Translations under genes and position numbers: made by a program
The notes under the pieces: model-generated
Databases searched by the model: none
What the model was told of the DNA's origin: nothing
The model's input: the letters and a program-made list of their open reading frames with translations, nothing else
Origin: Ctenosaura bakeri
Lineage: Eukaryota > Chordata > Lepidosauria > Squamata > Iguanidae
DNA: 64,000 nt
Assembly: GCA_948474755.1 (NCBI GenBank)
Contig: CAOLHI010000968.1
Location: forward strand, 248,001-312,000
Direction: 5' to 3'
Shown: positions 12,021-22,490 of the stretch, one piece after another
How positions within the stretch are numbered: the stretch's first letter is position 1
Layout: every line of letters starts with the position of its first letter

Positions 12021-12866
12021 TGTCAGGGGCATGGGCCCGGCTGGGCCTGTCGCTGCCCCTGAGGCCGCCGCTAAAGCGGCGGTGGATGCGGCGGCGGCCG
12101 ATGGGGCCTGTGCGGAGGCCGCTGCAGCTGAGGGGCCTTGCCTGGAGGCCACCGCGGCCAACGGCTCGGGCCTGACGGCCGTGGGACAGGCTGCCAGGCC
12201 TGGAGCTACTTACCTAGAGGCTGCAGGCTCGAGTCCCTCATCGTCGGCCGGCTTGCCGGGGTGGGCGGGTCCCGGGCCTGCTCCCGGGGCTCTGCCCACC
12301 CACGGCCCCGATCCGCAGGAGGCCTGGGAGTCTGCCTGCGGCCCCGATCCAGAGGAGGCTGATGCCTCCGCCTCGCCTCCTCCTTTCCAGCAGCGGCGGC
12401 AGGCCAAGGAGGCCGTCCGCCGGTCCCGGCGCATGCTGGAGAGGAGGCGACGGGCAGAGAGCTCGCAGCTGTGAGGCACAGCACAGCTGCGAGCCCTCAG
12501 CCACATGGCCACGCCTGATTGGCCGGCGCCTGGCTTGGAGGGCTATTTGAGGCAGGCGCCGGGCTGTGGAAGGCACGGAGCAACAACCGTCGGTCAACCG
12601 TGGTCCTGCTGTCCGTGCCTTGTTCCTGCCCACGCCTGAGACCAGTCCTCCTGTTCGCCTTGGTGAAGTAACCTGCCTTATGTACTTTAACAACCTGCGT
12701 TTATTTCTGTTAGGACTGAGTGGAAGCCCTGCATGCATTAAGGACTATTTCTGTTAAGACTGTGTAGAAGCCTGCTTGCTTTGTACTTTTGAGTTTTGAC
12801 TGCATTAAAGCCCTTCACCTCTAACCTGCTCCCTTGCCGCTGCCTGACCACCGCCTGGCACTGACA
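12021..12866 (+). mobile_element. Solo LTR, 846 bp, GC-rich, carrying an open frame
   Basis: It begins TGTCAG and ends CTGACA and is flanked by ATAAG at 12016-12020 and 12867-12871. The first 500 bases are strongly GC-rich, unlike everything around them. Promoter-like features follow: an inverted CCAAT box (ATTGG at 12518-12522) and a TATA-like CTATTTGA at 12543-12550. ATTAAA at 12803-12808 is the likely polyadenylation signal. A 40-base partial duplication (ATTTCTGTTA..GACTG.GT) lies in the downstream part. Orientation is plus. Family unknown: Gypsy-type or ERV. Confidence 0.85.
12031..12474 (+). CDS. Open frame inside the GC-rich LTR, hypothetical
   Basis: 147 codons from an ATG 10 bases into the LTR. 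The product is Ala/Gly/Pro-rich (PEAAAKAAVDAAAADG), then has an acidic-proline segment (GPDPEEADASASPP) and a strongly basic end (RRSRRMLERRRR). The frame is open back across the LTR edge (no stop in the last codons before the ATG), so in a complete element it could be the tail of an internal ORF running into the 3' LTR. No domain is recognised. High GC alone makes long frames likely; other frames of the same stretch are also open (up to 166 codons on the minus strand), so coding status is doubtful. Confidence 0.3.
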   Translation: MGPAGPVAAPEAAAKAAVDAAAADGACAEAAAAEGPCLEATAANGSGLTAVGQAARPGATYLEAAGSSPSSSAGLPGWAGPGPAPGALPTHGPDPQEAWESACGPDPEEADASASPPPFQQRRQAKEAVRRSRRMLERRRRAESSQL

Positions 12867-12871
12867 ATAAG

Positions 12872-13764
12872 TATAAAAAAAGTAATTATAAAATAATTAT
12901 AAAAGTAACAAAAAAGTTATATTACACTCCAACAGGTGTCAGGTTACCCCTTGTTAAATTCAAAACACAGTGCAACCTAGTTATGTCTCAGTTATTCAGA
13001 AAAGAATTAATTAAGAACAATTAGTTGCTTTAACTAGTTACTGCCAGGCTGTGCTGAGAATACCAGTAGTCATCTATCAGCAATCTCAACCTTTGGCTCA
13101 TCTAAGTTGTCCAGTTCCTAATTCATCCCCAAGTGTTTGTTGGTTTGTGCCTTTTAACAAGCACAAATCTGGAGGAATTACCTGGTGATAATGTTTGTCT
13201 TCATGCTGTGAAAATGTCTTCTGATGATTTCTGATGATCAGGCAGCTTACAGCAAAAAAAAAAAAAAAGAACACCATGATGGTAGTGGTGATGGTAATGG
13301 GTGATCCTGTATATTACATGGATGAAACTGTAAGGAAAGACTTGGCATTTTGTTGGTGGACTGGCTGGTCCTGCTGCGTAGCAGTCATTTGGTCTCTAGC
13401 TAAGCCTCTTGTGCTGTTTTTGAAGTTAGTGCAGTGATATACTGCACTCAGGAGTTTTTCAGCATTAATGGCAAGGCTGTCTGTTCCAAACGTTCTAAAA
13501 CTGTAATCCAGATCATAGCTACAAATATCTATGTGATGGGAAATACATTCCCCTAAAAACAAATATTACCTTAGTGGAGGTATCACTATGATATTTTTGT
13601 CATAATTAAATCATCAATTCCTGTAGACTTATATCTTTTTCTGCTTTCTGCTGAGTAGAAGATCAGTTAAGAGAGTCTGCCCAAAAACCTTAATGGAATC
13701 AATCAGATTTCAAAACACCTTGGGGAATTTTTCTGATAACCTTGATGGCTGATCTGAGGATTAG
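12872..13764. other. Intron with A-run at 13252-13268
   Basis: The AT-rich tract continues to about 12917. A poly(A) run follows at 13252-13268, possibly an old retrotransposed tail. Nothing else recognised. Confidence 0.5.
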
Positions 13765-13945
13765 CTTTCTGGTTCAAGCCATGCTTCCATTATTTTCACA
13801 TTTCCCTTGGGCAAGCCTTAGTTTCAGAGGAGCACAATGTCACACACACACACACCAAACAAAACCTGCCAAGAAAACCATCCAATAATAATTTTAGGGT
13901 CGCCATAAGCTGGAAGCAACTTGAAGGCATATGGCAAGAAACAAA
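13765..13945 (+). mobile_element. CORE/MIR-like tRNA SINE, plus orientation
   Basis: A decayed B box (TGGTTCAAGCC, 13772-13782), the CORE segment (CCCTTGGGCAAGCC, 13804-13817), a (CA)n run at 13841-13855, and the 3' end GGGTCGCCATAAGCTGGAAG...CTTGAAGGCAT. This is the only copy of the family in plus orientation here. Confidence 0.7.
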
Positions 13946-16306
13946 TGGTCTTTAATAAGTACATATAAGATTGTTGTTAATGTTGATATCTTTTGAATTG
14001 GTCTGTCATCAGAAACATTTAGTTATGTGCATCTTGTGGAAACTCATTCTTTTAGACATAGCAAAATTCCATGGGCAAATCTCACTAGAATACTTTGGCC
14101 ACCCTGCCCATCAAAAATCTTTTTAGAGTTGTTACATAAATATATCATACTGTGGATACGATTTTAATTTTTGGCAGTTTCATACTCATGGGATGAAATA
14201 TTTTTATGAGATTCTTAAACTGTCTTTGGCTAATTTTTGGATTTCACCGGTAAAGATGAATGATGTACATTAAGAATTATTTATAAAATAATTTTGTCAT
14301 ATTATTAACGTTTGCCACATTTGGTCTTTTTTGTTTTGTTTTGTTTGGTGTAGCTATTTCTGGTTGCTGTTCCAATGATTATCTTGTTTACAAGTGGGAA
14401 CAAGCTTCCAGGAATCTTCTTCTTTTGCTGATACCTGTGAAAATTCTCATTGTTGATACAGGACCTCCTCATCTACATTTTGTCCTGAATCTTTGGTATA
14501 GGTTTATGTTGTCTAGACAAACAAGTAAGTCACTGGTGTTGGTAACAGCTCCCTTGACAGTTTAGCTAAAGTTTAACTGTCATTCTGTGGAATAGCAGAT
14601 CAGTTTGGCAATCAACACTAGAATCATCTTTCATTGCCTCATCAAAGCAAGTCCATGATTACAAGATGATGAAAGAGAAGGATACATGCTTGGTGACTTC
14701 AACCAAATCAATAGGATGCAGTACAAATCTTTGAGGGGGGGGTGTAAAAAAAATCCTGTGTCTCTAGCTTTGAAAAAATTCTATGTCATAGCTTTAGCAG
14801 AGCTGAAGAAATCTTTCATTTCCACTACAGTAAAAATGGCCCCCAGTGGAGCTGTTCCACATGGTAAATGGCCAGGAGAAGTTTGCTTGTTTACCATTGG
14901 AGGAGAATCATCTTCAACCTACTGCCACCTACAATAAGTCATGAGGGACCAAATTTTGCCAGGAAGTTGGTGATTGAACTAAATGCAGCAGAGGGAGGGG
15001 TTGCTAGTCTGTTAGAAAGCAGTTCAGGTGGGTGGAATGGAGATCTTTAATCCTTTAATTTTCCTGTACCATCTTCCTGATCTAAATTGTCTGTTTTATG
15101 GTGCTATTTATCTTACTTATATCGCTTCTGTATCATCCAATGGAAGAAATAGAAAAAGAGAGATAGAGAGAGATTGTCACCATCACTAACAACAACAAAA
15201 AGATACACAAAAGAAAAGTGAACATCACAGTCCCTGCAACATATCTCTAGTCAAATCAGCAGTCTCCACACTGCAGTTACATTTAGTTGTTTGTTTGTTT
15301 TTAAAAAAGAAATCAATCATGAATCTCCCAGCATAGTATATTAAGAAACAGTAATTAGGAAAATAATTCACTTGCTTTGTCATATTTTCAAAACTTCTTC
15401 ATGCAATCCAGTTTCTTTAAAAGAACTTGGACCTTCTGCAAAAGGGCGGACAGGTGTTGTGCCATTATTCTGACATATTTTAAATAAAAATATTGCATTT
15501 TGATCTTTCTGATCATTTTTTTTTAAATCTTGACTTAGTAAAGCTTGCTGTGACAAAGGTTGAGAACTCCTTACACATGAGGCCCATGAGATCACATCAC
15601 GGCAGTCATCTTGTTACCACAGTAACAGGAGTGAGCTGGCTAAGTGAACCCTCCCCCCAGCTGCTGAATAGGGAAGGAAAAGCAAAACACATCCCTCTTC
15701 CTGTGTGAAACACAGAACAATTGAGAAAAGGAAAGAACACTGTTAGTCAACCTTTAATCAACCGTTCTTATACGGAGGGGGGTTGGCTGTTCCCATTTAG
15801 CCATGGGGATTCCAGCAATGCGCTATTTCTGCATGCTTTATTAAATAAGTCACACTAGACTGTATAACAGACATTTTCTGAAACATATTTTATAACATGC
15901 ACGTGCCTGGCTTTAGCAAGATATACAGGGATGAGATACTATTTGTATAAGTAGAAAAGGAATAAGACTTGTTTCTTATAACTAAGAAGTCTAAGCTGCA
16001 AGTGAGATATTTTTCAGTTTACTGAGGATTTCCATATTCCAGTCACCATCTTTGGCATCATTGTTGTTCTGTTTTTCATATAACCTAGAAAACATGGTTT
16101 CCATTCAGCTCTATAACATTTGACATAGTAATAGTGATCTTTTTTCCCCCAGCAGTGTTAGTCACACCTCCTCGCTGTATGAAGTACCAGTGGAATGACA
16201 CAAACTGCATAATTCTCTTAATGAAATGTCCTCTCTACCACAGTTAATTCACAATAACATACACTTTTTAGTGTCTGTGGTACTATATTGACACAGTGCT
16301 TGCTTC
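13946..16306. other. Intron, nothing recognised
   Basis: Intronic sequence without recognisable repeats, apart from a purine-rich AGAGAGATAGAGAGAG run near 15157-15173 and short homopolymers. Short open frames lack homology. Confidence 0.5.
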
Positions 16307-16460
16307 TGTTGTTGTGTGCCTCCAAGTTGTTTCTGACTTATTGCAACTATAAGGTGACCCTATCACAGGGTTTTTTGGGTCTGAGAAAGTGTGGTGCATC
16401 CAAGGTCATGTGCAGGGAATCAAACCCTGATCTCCAGGGTTGTAGTCCAATGCGCAGTTT
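16307..16460 (-). mobile_element. CORE/MIR-like tRNA SINE, minus, internally deleted
   Basis: The plus strand reads GTTGTTGTGTGCCTCCAAGT, TGACTTATTGCAACTA, then AATCAAACCCTGATCTCCAG, the reverse of the family: tRNA head at the right, RTE/Bov-B-like tail at the left. The central part is missing. Confidence 0.85.
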
Positions 16461-19344
16461 TAGTCACTCTTTAAAAAGTGATACTTAATGGGAAATAGAA
16501 GTACCAGAAATCAGGACAGATGTTTAATTTTCTCAGTCCCAAATGAAACATTGTTATCTGCATATATATAATACAATGCAGCTAAAATCACCATAAACAA
16601 ACAAATAATAACTAATTTAAAAAATCAAAAAATCATGCATATCCTTGTATTCTGTAAGACTACTTTTTCTTTTAGCAGTGCAGTGTTATCAAACATAAGA
16701 AAGACTTCATGCTTGACTTTTTCTTACCACATATTCCATTCTAACGTATTTAGGATGCATTCTAAATGCAGTTATTAGAGAGTAGGTCTCACTGAGCATA
16801 ATATGACTTAGATCTCAGTAAGCATGCATAGGATTGTGCTGTTACCCAATAATTACATTTCATCTTTCATCATTGTCTTTCAAATGTAAGATGGAGATCT
16901 GGGGTTCGTCCAACTATATGTCTGATGGATCAAGTATTTCTATACTAATTTCAGGGGTCTGACAAATATTCTGAGTGGTCAAAGAGAGCACAGACTTTTC
17001 ATTTAGTAATCACATTAGAATACCATTGGAAAGCAGTGATTTTTGTAATCATCATGAAACGGGAGCATTTACTGTCATTTGCTAGTATTGATGTACAACT
17101 GGTATATTTGATATGCCTGGGGGAAATCACATTAACCAGAAGCAGTTTTTAAGAATGAAAAGGCCACCTTCTTTTCTTTTTCTCAGCAATCTAGTAAATG
17201 ATCTTTCTTGCTTTCTGAGTAAAAGGAACCTGGTCTGATGTATAATAGAATATAGGGCCAGGAACCTGCCTTTCTGTTTATATGCACCACACAAAAAAGG
17301 AAGCCCTCGTTTTGAGAACCTTTTAGCAAGCACTGAACTGGGTTTAAAATGTTTATGTCCTTTGAAGTGGGAATCTGCTGTGTGTCCAAGAGAGGAGTGA
17401 AAACATGCTGCAAGAGAGGGAGAGGGATAATCTTATGGATTTCCTCCTTTAAAGGAGGTAAGTCACAGCATGATTTGCAGCATGGCACCTCACCTTTATG
17501 TAGCAGAATGCATGCTAAAGGAGTCATGGGGAAGATTATTTTTTTAAAAATTGCATATTTAAAGGATGCTATATTCATCATTTTGCCGCCCCCATACCCC
17601 CAGGGCAGCAGTAAGAGGCCTTTTTCCCCCTAGGAAAGCGCTTCAAAGAAAAATGTCTTGCACTCTCTCCCCAAAACCACCATTTGCTGCAACAACAACA
17701 ACAGCAGAATGCTACAAAATAAATGCACTGCCTTCATGATGTAACAGTGGGTGAGCAATGCCCCCATCCTTGAACAATTGTAGCTCTGGAGACGCTTTTT
17801 AAAAAACAAACAAAAAAACCCATCTAGATGAAAATGCAACATCTGGCTCTGCCTGATCATATTTCTGATGGAGCAAGTATTCCAAACAAAACTTCCAGTT
17901 GCATGTGAAAACAGCACACCTTAAGAAGCTCTTCAGTGCCTGAAAGCCTTGGCAGAATTGCCCCCATGGCCTCTAGAAGGTGTTACAAATCTTTTTCAGT
18001 AAAATAAATAGGATAAATAGAATGGGGTGGGTTGGGGTACACTAGGGGCTCTAGGGGGAGCCCTATGGCCTGCAGAGTGGACTTTACCCACCATACTGTA
18101 ACAGATTAGTAAAGAAAAGTATTCCCAGTTGGGATTTGGCCAGAACCAAATGTAAAAGCATGCCATTTTTATCACTTCCTTGTCGTCTTCTTACTCACCT
18201 TGCAGTCTGCTGGGGAAGAAAGAGACTGGTCTTATAAAGATGACCTGAACTGATTACTTTCAGGGAGCTTTGGAAATTAGGTTGAAATAACCTAATAACC
18301 TCATATAATGAAATAACCTCATATAATGCTGCAGGCCATAGGTTGCCCGTCCCTTTGTTAAAAATATAGTGTTTTCCTTAGCTTTTTTTGATAATACCTC
18401 TCTGTGATATTTTCAAAGAGACCACAAACCAGTATTCATTCAGTTAACGAAAAGCAAATTTAGCCACACAGGGACAGAGTTACATAAGATCACAAAAGAC
18501 ACCATAAGCCAATGAAACGCAGGAGAAATTAGAGAGGTCAGGAACCATCTCAAACTTTCAGAGGTCGTGGATATGTAAGAACAGAGGTTTTACTCAGGGA
18601 GCTTTCTAACGTGGGGAGGCTCAAGATTGGGAGACAGATTGTAATGACTGTTTGGTTATGTATTTTTATATAACAGTAAAAACACAGAATACATTCATTA
18701 CAATTGATGATTGATGATGATGATGATGATGATGATGATATGATGGTGATGATGATGATACAATGGAAGGTAATGAAACATTGATTAAAGCAAAAATCAA
18801 TATATCAAGCAGAGGAGAAAACGTGTAAGACTCTACTATGTGAATTCATGGACAGCTATATATACACTCTCACCTCCAGTGAGCTACTTTAATAACGAGT
18901 TGTGGGGAAATATGTGAACACATACAGGATAGAAAACAGAACTTCCAGCTTTCCAATATCACCTTTTTACCATTGCTAGGGCCTCAGCATTAATATCAGA
19001 AATATATATTTTAGATAGCTGGATGGATAGATGGATGGATAGATATCAGAAGTAGATTCCTGGACACTTCAGATACTTCAGATTTTTTTTTACTTTGTTT
19101 TTGACAGTCTAGTTTTTGGGGTCAGAAAATTGTCCCAGAAGTAGCCCATACTCCTTACATCAAAGCCTTCTTCATTTTCTTTGCTGGAAGTTCAAATCCA
19201 TGCCCTGCAAGTCTAAAGGAAAAGAATGAGCCCCCCTGGACCTGGAAGGAAGGTCTGAAGGAAAAAAAAAAAAGGAGGCTACTCGTAACCCCAGTACTGT
19301 ACACAAGGTTAGGGATGAGTGGTGAAGTCATCACATTTGTTTAT
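16461..19344. other. Intron; (GAT)n at 18707-18760
   Basis: No exon recognised. A GAT/GATGGT repeat occupies 18707-18760, and a short GGATAGATGGAT repeat lies near 19021-19043. The rest shows no family resemblance. Confidence 0.5.
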
Positions 19345-19670
19345 GTCACTACATGATTGAAGGTGGAGAGAACAACAAAGATTATGAAGAGCTCCAAAGG
19401 ATCTCTTCAGCCTAGAGAAATGGGCATTAAAAAGACAAATGGAAATTTGTTCTACACAAAATGTAAAGTGATGTGTATTGGGGCAACAACAACAACAACA
19501 AAAACAACAACAGTAGTAGTAGTAGTTATTATTATTTCCAGTTTCACATATACGCTGATGGAATGTGAGCTGGTGGTGATTGTTCCAGACAGTGATCTTA
19601 AGTGTAGGTAAATGGCATGATGAAAATGTCAGCCTAGTCTGCAGCAGATGTAGGAAAAGGGCAAAAATGT
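19345..19670 (+). mobile_element. CR1-like LINE, ORF2 C-terminal part, left piece
   Basis: Translation gives MKSSKGSLQ...KTNGNLFYTKCKVMCIGA, then FTYTLMECEL. This matches the conserved CR1 ORF2 segment where 'gKCKvmhiG' and 'YtLmG..L' are landmarks. An (CAA)n(TAG)n(TTA)n expansion (19484-19538) has grown inside the frame. The copy resumes at 22126 after a 2.4 kb interruption. Confidence 0.8.
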
Positions 19671-20351
19671 ATAGCAGTGTGAAGGAAAATCTACGTATGA
19701 CTGAATTATCATAATTACAATAATTTGGAAAAGTAGCAGATATAGATATGTGAAGGCTCAAAAAACACTGGAAAAAAATTTTGGGGAAAAATCTCTCTCA
19801 CTTTTTTTCCCTGAAGACCTTTTGTCCAGAAAAATTGGACTATGGACTCTAGTTTTTTGGAATGATGGATAAAGCATCATTTAAGACAAGGTATCCAACT
19901 ATTTACTGCCCCAAAATGATTTCTAAAGACTATATAAGAGGAAGACTCACATAAGACTATGCAGAGTATCAGATCATTACAATTCCTTATCCTAGTTTCC
20001 TTATTTCAGTTATTTTTATGAAAATGAATGTGTTATATCAGCTTTATACTATTGAGAACATAGTGTGGAGACAAAATAATTTTCTTTATTTTAATAATGT
20101 TGATTGTTTCTAGTTCTTATTTGGATTTTTTTCTCTTCTTCAAATTGGCAAAACCAAAGAAATGTATAGTTCAGGTGTTCCTGACAGTTTGGGATGTTGT
20201 AGTTCAATTGCATGATTAGGGGTGACAGCTACTTTGAGAGAGCAGAAGGACAGCAGGATTGGAAGAGAAAAAAGCCACAAGCTTTATTGGGTGCATATAC
20301 TGAATGGGTTGGCTTATGCATGGTCTGGATCCAGGCATCAGTCAATCCACC

Positions 20352-21243
20352 TAAGGATGGGATGAATCCAAAATTTTCCAAATCTGGATCTGAATTCCTG
20401 GAATGTTCTGGGAATCCACAAATCTCACGAATCTTGAATCTTTCGGATCCTTTTTTAAAAAAGGGTTTTAAAAGGAAGGGAAAGAAAGTACTTCTACTGA
20501 AAAATGTTTTTGAAGCAGAATTTGACATCTTTGTTTAATGAAAACAAATTAAATAATAGTTTTCAGTTCAGGAAAACATACCCATACTTCTTATTAAGAT
20601 ACAAATGCAATTGACATGTTCATCTACTGCATAAAGTATATAACTCTCAAGTCAAAAGAATAGAGATTATTACCTTGCAGAGAGCGGCAGCTGCAGGGAC
20701 AGGCCGCCCAAGTGGACACAAGCCCAAATGAACATAGGCAGCAGTCCCGGGTACAGGCAGCCTCCCGTGTGTGGCTTTATGCTACAATTTTTGTGTGCCC
20801 AGGGGCCCGCCAGCCAATCAGGCCTTTGGCGGGCCCTGGAGGTGCCAATTTTTAAAAACCCCACCACTTTCTCACGCTTGCCCCAGGCAGGATCAGGCTG
20901 GCGGTGGACAGGAGAAGAGCAGGGAGCACAGGATCGTGCTCCCCACTACTTTCTGCTGCCCGCCTCAGGCAGGATAAGGCCTGTGGCAGGCAGGAAAAGA
21001 GTGGGAAGTGCGAGATCGTGCTCTCCACCACCTTTTGCCACCCACCCCGGGCAGGATCAGGTCAGCAGTGGGTGGGAGGAGAGCGGGGAGCACGAGATCT
21101 CACTCCCTGCCACCTTCTCCCACCAGTCGTGGGCAGGATTCGAAAGATTCAGTTCACCTATTTTGGTGGGGGGATTCGGATCCCTGCATCTCGAATCCTT
21201 GCCTGGGATTCGAGGATTCAAGAATTCAGTTGGCCCATCCCTA
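20352..21243 (-). mobile_element. Non-autonomous hAT element, copy A, 892 bp
   Basis: The ends TAAGGATGG and CCATCCCTA are near-perfect terminal inverted repeats. The 8-base duplication AATCCACC at 20344-20351 and 21244-21251 is exact, which is diagnostic of hAT-type insertion. Its subterminal sequences are rich in GAATCC/GGATTC words. It is the reverse complement of the element at 62069-63857. No transposase is present. An 82-bp tandem array lies at about 20855-21135, between the AATTTTTAAAAA segment and the right end. Confidence 0.9.
20855..21135. repeat. 82-bp tandem array inside hAT copy A
   Basis: The landmark GCAGGATCAGG recurs at 20887, 20969 (GCAGGATAAGG), 21051 and, degenerate, at 21133: spacing exactly 82 bases. 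Each unit also carries GGGAGCACGAGATCGTGCTC-like text, itself a short palindrome (CACGATC/GATCGTG). Confidence 0.9.
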
Positions 21244-22009
21244 AATCCACCTGTTGTCCAATGAGACCAAGTATCTGGTCCATAGATGGAACCGTAAGAA
21301 TGGCAGGAGTGGGGTCCACCCAATGTGGTCTCCCTGCCACCAGGGTGTGCAGAAACGAGTGCCCTCCTGAGCTGACTAGAGCTGTCACCCCCTGCCACCC
21401 CAGGTCCTCTAAGGGGATCCCCCCATCCAACAAGTGCCCCAATGGCCACTGATACCTACTGTCCTTGACCCAGGACCCATGCCAACCACCTCATCCAGTT
21501 GTGATATAAATGCACAGCAAGCATAACCTACAAAATCCCCAAACAATGGTGTTGAATAATACCCTACATTACAGGGAGGGCAGGCAGGGAGCTGCTCCAA
21601 GGAACTGGCTATCAGCCCAAATAAATACTCAAAAACTCAACCCGAGTAAATACTTCATGCAGATCACACCAGCTGGGTTTTGGCAGCCAGTGAATTCAAA
21701 GCAGATGTTTGAATTCATTGTTTGCCCCATGTAGCCAATCCCAGTGCTGCATGGAGCCACACAGCCCTCTGGGAAGAAAAAGCCGCTGTTAGGGAAGCAA
21801 GAAGATGCCATCAGCCTGTTCCTCATGCCTGCAGTGGTGCCTCATGCTAAGTCGTGCAGCACACAGGAACAAACAAAAAATAATAACTTTAAAAGTAAGT
21901 TCAATATGTAATTATATTCTGAAAAAAGAATACTTTTAATTTATCAAACTTGATAAGTTTATGCCAGACCAACTTACATGTAATGTATCTTATGTGACTT
22001 TCAATCAGT

Positions 22010-22125
22010 CAAACGTGCTAATACTGCATTTTTCAATTTTTTGAAAATTTCCATTTTTGAGGGGAAAAAAACAGGACGAAAACATTTTCCATGGCTTCAA
22101 AATTTCCAGAAATTTTACATCTCTA
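22010..22125. repeat. AAATTTCC-rich repeat fragment
   Basis: GAAAATTTCCATTTTTGAGG and AAAATTTCCAGAAATTTTAC end in ACATCTCTA. The form resembles the terminal part of a non-autonomous hAT-type repeat, but I could not define both ends. Confidence 0.4.
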
Positions 22126-22490
22126 ATCAGAAATAAAACTGCAGATATAATAATGCCATTTTACAAATACATGGTGTGACTACATATGGACTACTTGGGC
22201 AGAGTTCTGGCCACTGCACATAAAAATTAGATGTTATATTGATGGAAAAGGTATAGAAAACCAAAACATTCAAAGGTCTGGAGCCTGTGAAAACAACTTG
22301 AAATGTTTGGGGCTGCTAAAAAGTGAGTAAAAGGGAGACATGATATACTAAATGTGCTAAAAGAATTCTCAAAAGAATATAGTATTTGGGAAATATGTGG
22401 AACAAAGAAATATACAGCTTACACAGAAGCACAGTTCTGAGGAAAGGGAGAACTTCTTCCTTGTCTAGATAAAAAGCAGCAAAAGATGAA
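22126..22490 (+). mobile_element. CR1-like LINE, ORF2 C-terminal part, right piece
   Basis: ATAAAACTGCAGATATAATA, then CATGGTGTGACTACATATGG and TGGGCAGAGTTCTGGCCACT, continue the reading order of the piece at 19345-19670 (CR1 consensus idea: 'two-codon gap, then [16 protein letters not shown]'). Later AGTAAAAGGGAGACATGATA matches the 'lRGDMI' region. Together they show one insertion interrupted by later DNA. Confidence 0.75.

Larger units (their letters stand above)
20176..21871 (-). mobile_element. Possible LTR (minus), unclassified, split by a hAT element
   Basis: The non-hAT flanks (20176-20351 and 21244-21871) are about 800 bases of sequence richer in GC than the intron. On the minus strand it carries an AATAAAG signal (20282-20288). 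The outer ends read TGTTCCTG and CAGGAACA, a perfect 8-base inverted repeat with TG...CA ends, but I see no matching target duplication (TCAGG versus AACAA). The left end also resembles the ACTACAAC repeat family. The LTR reading is therefore tentative. Confidence 0.35.

Noticed and set aside
12238..12738. 166-codon open frame on the minus strand
   Set aside because: It lies over the GC-rich LTR, where several frames on both strands are open because stop codons are rare; no domain, and it runs antisense through the LTR promoter region.
19309..19761. 150-codon open frame on the minus strand
   Set aside because: It is antisense to CR1 ORF2 and is extended by the triplet repeat, which reads as runs of Tyr and Cys.
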